Assembly: GCA_963697805.1 (NCBI GenBank)
Contig: CAVOPB010000001.1
Coordinates: 558,001-622,000 of the forward strand
Source: VRUE01 sp963697805
GTDB lineage: Bacteria; Actinomycetota; Thermoleophilia; Solirubrobacterales; 70-9
DNA length: 64,000 bases
Reading direction: 5' to 3'
Below the pieces are notes generated by a model that was not told the DNA's origin, made no database searches, and saw only the letters and a program-made list of their open reading frames with translations. This document shows, piece after piece, positions 41,463 to 50,133 of this stretch. Both the position numbers and the translations under genes were made by a program. How positions within the stretch are numbered: the stretch's first letter is position 1; every line of letters starts with the position of its first letter.

Positions 41463-42941
41463 ATGGAGAGCTCAACAGCCAACCACCCAGAAGCTGCGGC
41501 CCCGATGGGCCGGGTCCCGACCCATGAGATGAACGGCGCCGACAGCCCGGCAAATCGGGCGAAACAGCGTGGCTCCGTGCTGGCGCGGATGCTCTACATG
41601 GGCGACTCGGCCGCGGCTTTGTGCGCCGCCGGCGTCGCCGTGATCGCGCTCGGCCTCCAGACCTACCAGGGCCTGGCTTTCGTCCTCTGTACGACCGCGC
41701 TCTGGCCTCTCGCCGCCTTCAGCATCGGCCTCTACCGCGGCGACCAGCTCGCCTCATGGGCGTCCGCCGTCACCGAGATCCCGAGGGGCTTCGTCGCCAT
41801 CCTCCTCATCACCTGGCCCCTGTTCGGGACCGCCATGGCGCTGGGCGTGGGCGCCGAGATGATGCTGACCTTCCTCACTGTCGCTGGAATCGCTGCTTTC
41901 ACCGGGATCGCCCGCGCGATCGTCCGCTCCGGCCTCCACCGCGATCCCGAACTGCGCCAGCGGACCCTGATCCTCGGCTCCGGCGTCGTTGCCGGCCAGG
42001 TCGTCGCCAAACTCAACAACAACGCACAGTTCGGCCTTGTCCCGGTCGGGATGATCGACGACGAGGTCCACGAGGTCGGCAGCCCCAACCTGCCGTGGCT
42101 GGGCCGATTCGATGACCTCGCCGAGGTGATCGCCCTGCAGCAGATCGACCGAGTGATCATCGCCTTCTCGCTCGCCAGCCACGAGCAGTTGCTGGAGGCG
42201 ATCCGCGCATGTCGGGACGCCGGCGTTTCGGTCGACGTCGTCCCGCGCCTGTTCGAGTTCCTCGATGGCGTCCGCGCCCTGGACCAGGTCGGCGGACTGC
42301 CCCTCCTCTCGATCGGCGCCCCGGTCCTGACCTCGGCCTCGATGGCCGCCAAGCGCGTCCTCGACGTGGTCGGCTCGGCGCTCTTGATCACCGTGCTCTC
42401 GCCCCTGATGATCGCGATCGCATTCGCGATCAAGCTCGAGTCGCGGGGGCCGATCTTCTTCCGCCAGCCGCGTGCCGGCCGCGGGAACTCGAGCTTTCAG
42501 ATGATCAAGTTCCGCTCGATGTACGTCGATGCCGAAGAGCGCAAGAAGGAAATGGTGGAGCTCAACGAAGCTTCGGACGGGGTCATGTTCAAGATCCGCA
42601 AGGACCCGCGGATGACCCGCGTCGGTCGGATCATCCGGCGCACCTCCTTCGACGAGCTCCCGCAGCTCTTCAACGTCCTTAAGGGTGAGATGAGCCTGGT
42701 CGGGCCCCGGCCTCTGATCTTCCCCGAGACCGCGGCGCTGGAGGAGAACTGGCATCTGCGCCGGCTCGAGCTGCGACCGGGTCTGACCGGCCCCTGGCAG
42801 GTCTACGGCCGTTCCCAGAATCCGTTCCAGGAGATGGTCCGCTTCGACTACCAGTACGTCGCCGGCTGGTCGCTCGCGCGCGACATCGAGATCCTCCTCG
42901 CCACCCTCCCGGCGGTCCTGTCGGGACGTGGCGCCTACTAG
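41463..42941 (+). CDS. Polyprenyl-phosphate sugar-1-phosphate transferase (initiating glycosyltransferase)
   Basis: 492 residues from ATG 41463 (TTG 41454 possible). Transfers the first sugar-1-phosphate to the lipid carrier and starts the repeat unit. Four N-terminal helices (about 45-150), a CoA-binding-like domain (L-I-L-G-S-G-V-V-A-G-Q-V), one helix near 300-330, then the bacterial sugar-transferase domain: S-R-G-P-I-F-F-R-Q-P-R-A-G-R, F-K-I-R-K-D-P-R-M-T-R, R-R-T-S-F-D-E-L-P-Q, P-G-L-T-G-P-W-Q-V. The motif R-T-S-F-D-E-L-P-Q-L is diagnostic. The next gene starts inside its 3' end. Confidence 0.93.
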   Translation: MESSTANHPEAAAPMGRVPTHEMNGADSPANRAKQRGSVLARMLYMGDSAAALCAAGVAVIALGLQTYQGLAFVLCTTALWPLAAFSIGLYRGDQLASWASAVTEIPRGFVAILLITWPLFGTAMALGVGAEMMLTFLTVAGIAAFTGIARAIVRSGLHRDPELRQRTLILGSGVVAGQVVAKLNNNAQFGLVPVGMIDDEVHEVGSPNLPWLGRFDDLAEVIALQQIDRVIIAFSLASHEQLLEAIRACRDAGVSVDVVPRLFEFLDGVRALDQVGGLPLLSIGAPVLTSASMAAKRVLDVVGSALLITVLSPLMIAIAFAIKLESRGPIFFRQPRAGRGNSSFQMIKFRSMYVDAEERKKEMVELNEASDGVMFKIRKDPRMTRVGRIIRRTSFDELPQLFNVLKGEMSLVGPRPLIFPETAALEENWHLRRLELRPGLTGPWQVYGRSQNPFQEMVRFDYQYVAGWSLARDIEILLATLPAVLSGRGAY

Positions 42942-44043
42942 CGGCTCCCGACTCGCGCTAGCCCACGACTACCTGCTTGTGATGCGGGGGGCCGAGCGCA
43001 CCTTCGCCGAGATCGCGGCCTGCTGGCACGATGCCCCGATCTACACGCTGCTCTACGACGCCGACGCGGTCGCCTCCGGCTTCGCCGGTCGCGAGGTGCA
43101 CACCTCCTACCTGCAGCGGCTCGGAACCCGCCAGCGCGGGTTCCGCTACCTGCTGCCGTTCTTCCCCCGCGCCGTCGAGCGCCTCCCGGTGGGTGGCCAC
43201 GATCCGATCGTCTCGAGCAGCAGCGCCTTCGCGCTGGGAATCCGGCCGGCCCCAGGAGCTCTCCACGTCTGCTACTGCCACAGCCCCTTCCGCTACGCCT
43301 GGTTCGAGCGCGACAGGGCGCTCGCGGAGGCGCCGCGGATCACGAGGCCGCTGCTTGACCGGACCCTGGAGCGGATTCGCGACTGGGACCGGGAGGCAGC
43401 GTCCAGGGTCACCCGCTTCGTCGCCAACTCGGCCATCACCCAGGCACGGATCGAGGAGATCTACGGGGTCGAGTCGGAGATCGTCCACCCGCCCGTCGAG
43501 GTCGAGCGATTCTCGATTGCCGAGCCCGAGGACTACGTCCTCTTCGTCGGCCAGATCGTGCCGCACAAGCGGGTCGAGGTGGCAATCGAGGCAGCCCGGC
43601 TGGCGGGCCGCCCGATCAAGGTCGTCGGCGATGGGCCCGACCTTCCGCGCCTCCGCGAGTCGCACCCCGAGAAGGAGGTCGAGTTCCTCGGCAGCGTCAG
43701 CGATGATCGCCTTTCCGATCTCTATGCTCGCTGCGTGGCGCTCGCGGTGCCAAACGTCGAGGAGTTCGGGATCGCGGCCGTCGAGGCCCAGGCCGCTGGG
43801 CGTCCAGTCGTCGCTGTCGCCAGGGGTGGCGCAACCGAGACCGTGATCGACGGCCGCACCGGGGTCCTGGTCGGAGGTGAGGACGCCGCCGCCCTCGCCG
43901 AGCCCCTGCGAGACGAGGACTTCGGCCGCTTCAACCCGGAGGCGATCAGAGCGCACGCGCAGGAGTTCAGCGCGGCGGCATTCCGCGACCGCTTCAAGAC
44001 ACTCGTCGGCCGCTACGTGAAAGAGCACGAGGCAGAAGGTTGA
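42928..44043 (+). CDS. Family 4 glycosyltransferase
   Basis: 371 residues; GTG 42928 overlaps the preceding gene by 14 bp. GT-B fold with N-terminal A-L-A-H-D-Y-L, middle C-Y-C-H-S-P-F-R-Y-A-W and the GT4 C-terminal motifs F-V-G-Q-I-V-P-H-K-R-V and P-N-V-E-E-F-G-I-A-A-V-E-A-Q-A-A-G-R-P-V (E-x7-E retaining site). The C-Y-C-H-S-P region is characteristic of mannosyl/rhamnosyl-type GT4 enzymes. Donor unknown. Its stop overlaps the epimerase start. Confidence 0.9.
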   Translation: MAPTSGSRLALAHDYLLVMRGAERTFAEIAACWHDAPIYTLLYDADAVASGFAGREVHTSYLQRLGTRQRGFRYLLPFFPRAVERLPVGGHDPIVSSSSAFALGIRPAPGALHVCYCHSPFRYAWFERDRALAEAPRITRPLLDRTLERIRDWDREAASRVTRFVANSAITQARIEEIYGVESEIVHPPVEVERFSIAEPEDYVLFVGQIVPHKRVEVAIEAARLAGRPIKVVGDGPDLPRLRESHPEKEVEFLGSVSDDRLSDLYARCVALAVPNVEEFGIAAVEAQAAGRPVVAVARGGATETVIDGRTGVLVGGEDAAALAEPLRDEDFGRFNPEAIRAHAQEFSAAAFRDRFKTLVGRYVKEHEAEG

Positions 44044-45017
44044 GCGGGTCCGTCCTGGTCACCGGCGGCGCCGGTTACATCGGCGCCGCGGTCGTCGAAT
44101 CCCTGCTCGAGGAAGGGCGGGAGGTGCGCGTTCTCGACTCCCTCCTGCACGGGCAGGAGGACATCGCAAACGCGCTCGCCGGCCGCGGAGCGGAGGTCCG
44201 GATCGGTGACATCGGCGACACAGGCCTCCGCCGCAGCGTCGCAACCGGGGTCGATGCGGTGGTCCACCTGGCGGCGATCGTCGGCGACCCGGCCTGTGCG
44301 CGCGATCCGGAGCTGGCCCGGGTCACCAACGTCGAGGCGACGAAGGGGCTCGTCGAAGATGCCGAGGGTGCCGGCGTCGGTCACCTGATCTTCGCCTCGA
44401 CCTGCTCCAACTACGGGCGGATGGCGGATCCTGAGGTTCCCGTCGACGAGGATGCCCCACTGGCGCCGGTCTCCCTCTACGCGGAACAGAAGGTCGAGAT
44501 CGAGAAGATGCTCCTCGCCGATGGCTCGGGCTCGCTCCGCTCCACCTGCCTGCGTTTCGCCACCGTCTACGGAGTCGGGCCGCGGATGCGGTTCGACCTC
44601 ACCGTCAACGAGTTCACCCGTGAACTCTGGGCAGATCGCGACCTCGAGGTCTTCGGCGAGCAATTCTGGCGCCCCTACGTCCACGTCCGCGACGCCGCAA
44701 GGGGAATCGTGATGGCCCTCAACGCCGGCCCAGAGGAGGTCGGCAACGATGTCTTCAACGTCGGCGACAGCGACGAGAACTACCGCAAGCTCGACCTGGT
44801 CGAGATCATCACCGCCGAGATCTCGAGCGGCAGGGTCAGCTACGTCCACCGCGATGAGGACCCGCGCGACTACAAGGTCGCCTTCGAGAAGGTCCGCGAG
44901 CGGCTCGGCTTCGAGCCGCGGATGCGGGTTCCCGATGGCGTGCGCGAGATCGCGGCCGGGCTCGAGGCCGGCGCCTTCAAGGACCCGTTCGCCGGGCGCT
45001 ACAGCAACACCCCATAG
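44040..45017 (+). CDS. NAD-dependent sugar epimerase/dehydratase (extended SDR)
   Basis: 325 residues from TTG 44040 (TTGA overlap with the upstream stop). Rossmann motif V-T-G-G-A-G-Y-I-G, V-V-H-L-A-A-I-V-G-D, Ser/Thr site in F-A-S-T-C-S-N-Y-G, and Y-A-E-Q-K with the catalytic Tyr/Lys. Typical of nucleotide-sugar epimerases and dehydratases; the product sugar is unknown. Provides an activated sugar for the locus. Confidence 0.9.
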   Translation: MSGSVLVTGGAGYIGAAVVESLLEEGREVRVLDSLLHGQEDIANALAGRGAEVRIGDIGDTGLRRSVATGVDAVVHLAAIVGDPACARDPELARVTNVEATKGLVEDAEGAGVGHLIFASTCSNYGRMADPEVPVDEDAPLAPVSLYAEQKVEIEKMLLADGSGSLRSTCLRFATVYGVGPRMRFDLTVNEFTRELWADRDLEVFGEQFWRPYVHVRDAARGIVMALNAGPEEVGNDVFNVGDSDENYRKLDLVEIITAEISSGRVSYVHRDEDPRDYKVAFEKVRERLGFEPRMRVPDGVREIAAGLEAGAFKDPFAGRYSNTP

Positions 45018-45042
45018 CCGCCCGCAAGACCTTCTGCAGCGC

Positions 45043-45061
45043 GATGTTCTGATCGAACATC
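45043..45061. promoter_or_regulatory. Small inverted repeat upstream of the glycoside hydrolase gene
   Basis: GATGTTC and GAACATC, perfect 7-bp arms with a 5-nt loop, lie 59 bp before the hydrolase ATG. The overlapping sequence GATCGAACATCCGTC (45051-45065) recurs with one change at 41080-41094. Could be a regulator site or a weak hairpin. Confidence 0.4.
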
Positions 45062-45119
45062 CGTCCAGTCCGACCCGAGATTCCCGCCCAGCCGACGGAT
45101 CGCCCGATGACCGGTCGGG

Positions 45120-46328
45120 ATGGAGTTTCGCCTTTCGTCATCAGTCGCAATTCTCGCGATCGCCCTCGCCGCCGCACCGGCCTTCTTCGCAGCTCCGGCG
45201 GGAGCCGCCACGCGCGTCGCTCAGGCGAGCGCGGTGGGCACCGGTCAGCGGGGAATCGCGGCGACCTGCAGGTTCAGGGCGATGCGGACAACTCGTCTGA
45301 TCGACGAGCCGAAGCGCAGGGCGGCCCGCAGCCGGTCAATCCGCCGTGCCTGCCTCTCGAGGCTGCGCCGGTCGCGGAACCGGGCACGCGCCAGGCAGGC
45401 CGCGGTCACGCCGAACCCGGCGCCGCTCGCGGTCGGGATCGACGGCCACTACTCGGGCTGGACCGAAGAAGAGGTCGAGGACAGGGAGGCCCTCAACGCC
45501 CCGGTCACCCGCCATGAGTGGGACCTCGACAACCCCGTCAGCTCCGAGGAACAGCAGATGCTCGCCGCCGCGACCGAAATCCACACCCGCGTCCTCGCGC
45601 TGCTCGGCGGCAACGACATCGGCGACGCGACCCACTACCGCAACTTCGTCGTCGAATTCATCCGCTACTGGGGGCCCGGCGGGACGTTCTGGGCCAATCA
45701 CCCCGAACTCGACGAATCGCGCTACGCGATCACCTCGATCGAGCTGGGAAATGAGCCCTATTTCGGGACGATGACCGCGACCGACTACGCCGACACGGTT
45801 CGGCCGACCCTGGAAGCGGTCGCCCAACTCGGGGTGCCGGTCAAGGTGATCCTCCCCAGCTACATCTACGGGCAGAACACCTCCTGGATCGACACCCTCT
45901 ATGCCCGCATCCCGAACCTGAACTCGCTCTTCTACGCCTTCGCCGACCACCCCTACTGGTACGGCCACGACCCGGCGGAAGAGGGGGGCAACGGGCCGTT
46001 CGAGCGGATCGAAACCCTGCGCGCCCGGATGGCCTACCACGGCGCCGGGTCGAAGCCGATCGACATCACCGAGTACGGCGAGTCGACCGCTGCCTGCGGC
46101 GAAGAGTGCGTCAGCGAGGCGGTCCAGGCCCAGCACCTGCAGGAGATGCTGAACGCCGTCGTCAACCGCAGGGACTGGGGGATCGAGATGTTCCTCGTCT
46201 TCCAGCTCCGCGACCGCGGGACCGAGAGCACGGATCGCGAGGAGCAGTTCGGCCTTCTGCGTGAGGACGACACGCCGAAGCCCGCCTACTCGATCCTCCG
46301 CGGCGCGATGCAGCAGTACCGCGGCTGA
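45120..46328 (+). CDS. Secreted glycoside hydrolase of clan GH-A (PslG-like context)
   Basis: 402 residues. Signal peptide (SSSVAILAIALAAAPAFFAA), then an unusual Arg-rich stretch (residues about 50-95), then a TIM-barrel. General acid/base Glu212 in I-E-L-G-N-E-P-Y-F and nucleophile Glu318 in D-I-T-E-Y-G-E-S fit clan GH-A; R-H-E-W and D-H-P-Y-W also support this. Secreted GH-A hydrolases occur in exopolysaccharide loci (PslG, GH39) and act on the polymer during export. The family within clan A is not certain. Confidence 0.82.
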   Translation: MEFRLSSSVAILAIALAAAPAFFAAPAGAATRVAQASAVGTGQRGIAATCRFRAMRTTRLIDEPKRRAARSRSIRRACLSRLRRSRNRARARQAAVTPNPAPLAVGIDGHYSGWTEEEVEDREALNAPVTRHEWDLDNPVSSEEQQMLAAATEIHTRVLALLGGNDIGDATHYRNFVVEFIRYWGPGGTFWANHPELDESRYAITSIELGNEPYFGTMTATDYADTVRPTLEAVAQLGVPVKVILPSYIYGQNTSWIDTLYARIPNLNSLFYAFADHPYWYGHDPAEEGGNGPFERIETLRARMAYHGAGSKPIDITEYGESTAACGEECVSEAVQAQHLQEMLNAVVNRRDWGIEMFLVFQLRDRGTESTDREEQFGLLREDDTPKPAYSILRGAMQQYRG

Positions 46329-46385
46329 GCGATCCGACACGGCGCGGCACTCCATCCGTCCCCCCATCCGGGAAGACTAGGCGCG

Positions 46386-47504
46386 ATGCGAACCATCGTG
46401 GCGACATCATTCACGCCCACGCTCGACTCGGGACGGGCGCGACGTACCTACGGGATCGTCCGGGCACTCGCTGCCGGCGGCCCGGTGGACCTCGTCTACG
46501 GGGCGTTCGGCGCCGAACAGCCGGACGACGCCTACCGCACCCTCCCGGCCCTCTCCGTCCACCGGGTCGAGAGGCCGACGAGGCTCGAGCGCGCGCCCGC
46601 CTACCTGAGGGCGAGGCTCGGCGGCGTGCCAAAGGACTTCGCGCGCGGGATCTGGCCCGGAGTCCCCGCGATCGTCGAGCAGCTCGCTGGAAGCGAGGAC
46701 CGGGTCATCGCCGACGGGCCGGTCGTCGCGGCGGCGCTCCTGCCCCTTGCCGGGCGGCGGCCGATCACCTACAGCGCCCACAACCTCGAGTCCTCGTTCC
46801 GCCACGGGCTCGAGGACGTGAGCGCCTCTCCACGGGCTCTGAGGCGCTTCGAGCGGCTCCTGCTCGAGCGTTACGCTGAGTCTTGGATGGTCTCCCCGGT
46901 CGACATGGAGGGGGCGGCGGCGCTCGCTCCAACGGCCAGGCTCCACCTCGTTCCCAACGTCGTCGATGTCGCGGCGATTGAGCCGGTGCCCCAGCGCGAA
47001 GGCGAGCCGGTGGTCCTCTTCGTCGCCGATCAGACCTACGAGCCGAACCGCAAAGCGATGCGGTTCCTGGTCGAGGAGGCGATGCCGAGCCTCTGGGAGC
47101 GGGCACCGGAGGTGCGCCTGATCGTCGCCGGCAAGGGGAGCGACCGCGCCGCGGCCCCCGATACGCGAATCGAGATCCGCGGCTTCGTGCCCGACCTCGG
47201 CGCTCTGTACGAGGCCGCCGGCTGTGTCGCGGTGCCGCTGTTGAAGGGAGGGGGCTCGCCGCTGAAGTTCGTCGAGGCGCTCGCGTATCGGGTGCCGGTA
47301 GCCGCCACGCCGCTCGCCGCCGCCGGCCTCGAGGTCCACGCGGGCGAGCACTACGCCGAGGGGGCGCCGGACGGCCCGGCATTCGCCGCCGCCCTGCTCG
47401 AGGCGCTCGACCCGGCCCGTGGCAACCGGCTGGCGCTCGCTGGACGCGCCCTGGCGGAGGCCGAGTACTCGATCGAGGCGCTCGAGCGGCGCCTGGCGCC
47501 TTGA
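46386..47504 (+). CDS. Family 4-like glycosyltransferase
   Basis: 372 residues from ATG 46386. GT-B fold: N-terminal A-T-S-F-T-P-T-L-D-S-G-R-A-R-R, middle T-Y-S-A-H-N-L-E-S-S-F-R, and C-terminal L-F-V-A-D-Q-T-Y-E-P-N-R, V-P-L-L-K-G-G-G-S-P-L-K-F-V-E-A-L-A. The second half matches GT4 enzymes with a P-L-L-x-G-x-G-x-x-x-K motif. Ends overlapping the next TTG start. Confidence 0.88.
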   Translation: MRTIVATSFTPTLDSGRARRTYGIVRALAAGGPVDLVYGAFGAEQPDDAYRTLPALSVHRVERPTRLERAPAYLRARLGGVPKDFARGIWPGVPAIVEQLAGSEDRVIADGPVVAAALLPLAGRRPITYSAHNLESSFRHGLEDVSASPRALRRFERLLLERYAESWMVSPVDMEGAAALAPTARLHLVPNVVDVAAIEPVPQREGEPVVLFVADQTYEPNRKAMRFLVEEAMPSLWERAPEVRLIVAGKGSDRAAAPDTRIEIRGFVPDLGALYEAAGCVAVPLLKGGGSPLKFVEALAYRVPVAATPLAAAGLEVHAGEHYAEGAPDGPAFAAALLEALDPARGNRLALAGRALAEAEYSIEALERRLAP

Positions 47505-48625
47505 AAATCGTCTCGGTGATGAGCGGCGCCGCGCCGGGCGGGGCCGAGTTCGCCGCGGTCGAGCTGCTCGACGCGCTGGCGGCGCGCGGCCACGAGGTCG
47601 TGATGCTCAGCGACAGCCCCTCGATCGGCCGTGACACGCGGGTTGTGGTGCACCCGCTGGAGCTCGGGCCGAAGCTCTCGGCGCGAACCTGGCCCCGCCT
47701 CGCGCTGGGCTGGCCGGCGCTTCGGCGGCGCCTGGGCCGCGCCCTCGAGGCGGAGCTGCCCTACGACGTGCTCCTGCTCCACTACAAGAAGGAGCAGCTG
47801 CTGGCGCCGCGTCTCCCGGCCCGGCTCCGCCCCCGAGTCGCCTGGGCCGAGTGGGGGCCGGTGCCGAGGCAGATGCGGTCGGGACCGGGCCGCCGGCTCT
47901 ACGCCGCGGCGTCGCGAGGCGTCAGCACGGTGTTGGCGGTCTCGGAGGGAACGCGGCTCTCCGTCATCGACGCCGGCGTCGACCCGGACAAGGTGACGTT
48001 CCTGCCCAACGCCATGCGAACCGACGAGATTCGCTTCAGCGCCGAGGGCCGCGATCGGATCCGCGCCGAGTTGGGCATCCCCGCCGAGGCCTTCACGGTC
48101 GGGTGCATCTCCCGCTTCCACCCCAAGAAGCGGAACGACGTCGTGATCGACGCCGTGCGGATGCTCGGCGACGACGCCCACCTGATCCTCGCCGGCAGCG
48201 GTGAGACCGAGGCGAGCCTGCGTGAGCGGGCACTCCCCCTCGGCCCGCGAGCCCACTTCCTCCCGACACCCGGCGCCGAGGTCGGCGATGTGCTCTCCGC
48301 TTTCGACGTCTCGGTGTTCTGCCCCAGCCCGGCCGAGGGCCAGCCCCGCGCGGTGATCCTCGGGATGCTGGCCGAACGGCCGTGCGTCAGCACCGGCGCC
48401 GTGGGCGTGGTCGGTTTGATCGAGGACGACTTCGGCGCGATCGTCTCGCCCGAGAACGACCCCGTCGCACTGGCCGAGGTCCTCCGCCGCTACGACGGCG
48501 ATCCCGAGCGGGTCCGCCGCGAGGGGGCCCTGGCGGCCAGATCGGCGATCGACCAGTTCGCGGCGGCGACCGCCGCCGAGCGTGCCGAGCGGCTGCTCGC
48601 CCCCCCGGGCGGTGAGAGCCGGTGA
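47501..48625 (+). CDS. Family 4 glycosyltransferase
   Basis: 374 residues from TTG 47501 (TTGA overlap). N-terminal V-S-V-M-S-G-A-A-P-G-G-A-E, typical of GT4. C-terminal S-R-F-H-P-K-K-R-N-D-V and F-C-P-S-P-A-E-G-Q-P-R-A-V-I-L-G-M-L. Position 48622 overlaps the next GT start (GTGA). The E-x7-E pattern is partly altered (A-E-G-Q-P-R), so the exact retaining site differs from standard. Confidence 0.88.
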   Translation: MKIVSVMSGAAPGGAEFAAVELLDALAARGHEVVMLSDSPSIGRDTRVVVHPLELGPKLSARTWPRLALGWPALRRRLGRALEAELPYDVLLLHYKKEQLLAPRLPARLRPRVAWAEWGPVPRQMRSGPGRRLYAAASRGVSTVLAVSEGTRLSVIDAGVDPDKVTFLPNAMRTDEIRFSAEGRDRIRAELGIPAEAFTVGCISRFHPKKRNDVVIDAVRMLGDDAHLILAGSGETEASLRERALPLGPRAHFLPTPGAEVGDVLSAFDVSVFCPSPAEGQPRAVILGMLAERPCVSTGAVGVVGLIEDDFGAIVSPENDPVALAEVLRRYDGDPERVRREGALAARSAIDQFAAATAAERAERLLAPPGGESR

Positions 48626-50133
48626 GCGCGCGACTCCGAGCTCTTTTCGTCGACGAGGGGGTGCTCGGCCATCGCACCCTCACCGCCCAGCTCCGCGCCG
48701 CCCTCGCCGATGACCCCAAGGTCGATGCGATCTTCGAGACCGTCCCGGCCCCTGGCCGGCCCGCGAGGCTCTTCCTGCGCCGTGCCGAGGCGGCCGGCGA
48801 CGCCGACCTGTTCGAGTTGCGCTGGCGGCTGCGCTGGTCGCGCCGGGCTCGGCGGATCCTCAAGCGGCACGCCCGGACAGCCGACGTTGCGTTCGTCAAC
48901 ACCCAGGCCTCCGCCCTGCTCAGCCGCGGGCCGATGCGCCGGATCCCCACGGTTCTCTCGGTCGACGCGACCGTGAGGCAGTTCACCGCGCTCGAGTACG
49001 CCCGTCCGCGCGACCGCTGGTCGCCCCGCCAGGACCGGATCCTCGCCCGACTCGAGCGGCGGGCGATGGAGGGCGCGGCGGCGATCGTCGCCTGGACCGA
49101 CTGGAACGCCGACGCGATCAGCCGCGAGCACCCCGACCTCAGCACCCCGGTGGTGACCCTCCATCCCGGTGTCGATGCCGCCTGGTGGGGGAAGGCCGCG
49201 ACCGCACGCCCCCGCCGCGACGCCGGCCCGATCAGCCTCCTCTTCGTCGGCAACGACGTCGAGCGCAAGGGGCTGGGGCTGCTGATCGAGGCCCTCGAGC
49301 GATCCGGCCTCGATGCCGTCCTCGACGTCGTCACCGGCGACGAGGTCAGCGAGGGCGCAGGGGTCCGCGTTCACCATGGCGTCGAGTCCGGAACCGAGCG
49401 CCTGCGCGACCTCTACGCCGAAGCCGACGCCTTCGTCCTGCCGACCAGGGCCGACGCGGTGCCGTGGTCGGTCCTCGAGGCGATGGCGGCCGGGCTGCCG
49501 GTGGTCGCCTCGCGCGTCGGGGCGATCGCGGAGTTGGTCGGCGACGCGGGACTCACGGTCGAGCCCGGCGACGCCGAGGAGCTCGCCGCGGCGCTCGCCC
49601 GCCTCGCCGACTCCGAGTTGCGCGCGCGGCTTGGCGAGCGGGCGCTCGCACGGGTCCGCGAGCGCTACGACGGCGCCGTGCAGATCCCCCGGCTGGTCGA
49701 GACCCTGCGCGATGCCGCCGAGTCCGGCGGGGCTGCGGGCGGGCACCGGATGCGGCGACGGACCGTCGTCGCGATCGGCGCCGGCGCCGCGGGGGCGGCC
49801 CTCCTCGCCCCCTACGTCTCCCTCGTTCCCGGCGACGAGTTCGAGCAACTCGTCGCTGACCGGCTCGGGATCGGGACCGAACTCGCCACCCAGCTCCTCG
49901 AACGGGCCAGGATCGAATATGGCGAGGCCGGCTATGACGCCAGGGCAGCAGCCTTCTCCCTGGCCGTTCGCGACCCGGCGGCGCTGGTCCTCCCCGACGG
50001 TCTGCGCGAGCACGCCATCTCCTCCCTTCTCGAGCCGATGCTGTCGACCCCCGCGGCGAGCCTCGGCTACGCGATCACCGGAGTCGACCCCGGTGGGGTC
50101 GCCCCCTGCGCCGGCCTGATCCGGGGTCGATGA
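48622..50133 (+). CDS. Glycosyltransferase fused to a GMC-oxidoreductase small subunit
   Basis: 503 residues. Residues 1-370 are a GT4 enzyme (L-F-V-G-N-D-V-E-R-K-G-L, L-P-T-R-A-D-A-V-P-W-S-V-L-E-A-M-A-A-G-L-P-V). From residue 377 (ATG 49750) a second part starts with twin Arg and a hydrophobic stretch (MRRRTVVAIGAGAAGAALLA), then D-E-F-E-Q-L-V-A-D-R-L and a small alpha-helical domain. This is like the small TAT-exported subunit that accompanies GMC dehydrogenases. The following gene is a GMC oxidoreductase overlapping the stop. It could be one fused protein or a second start at 49750; no clear Shine-Dalgarno is there. Confidence 0.7.
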   Translation: MSARLRALFVDEGVLGHRTLTAQLRAALADDPKVDAIFETVPAPGRPARLFLRRAEAAGDADLFELRWRLRWSRRARRILKRHARTADVAFVNTQASALLSRGPMRRIPTVLSVDATVRQFTALEYARPRDRWSPRQDRILARLERRAMEGAAAIVAWTDWNADAISREHPDLSTPVVTLHPGVDAAWWGKAATARPRRDAGPISLLFVGNDVERKGLGLLIEALERSGLDAVLDVVTGDEVSEGAGVRVHHGVESGTERLRDLYAEADAFVLPTRADAVPWSVLEAMAAGLPVVASRVGAIAELVGDAGLTVEPGDAEELAAALARLADSELRARLGERALARVRERYDGAVQIPRLVETLRDAAESGGAAGGHRMRRRTVVAIGAGAAGAALLAPYVSLVPGDEFEQLVADRLGIGTELATQLLERARIEYGEAGYDARAAAFSLAVRDPAALVLPDGLREHAISSLLEPMLSTPAASLGYAITGVDPGGVAPCAGLIRGR

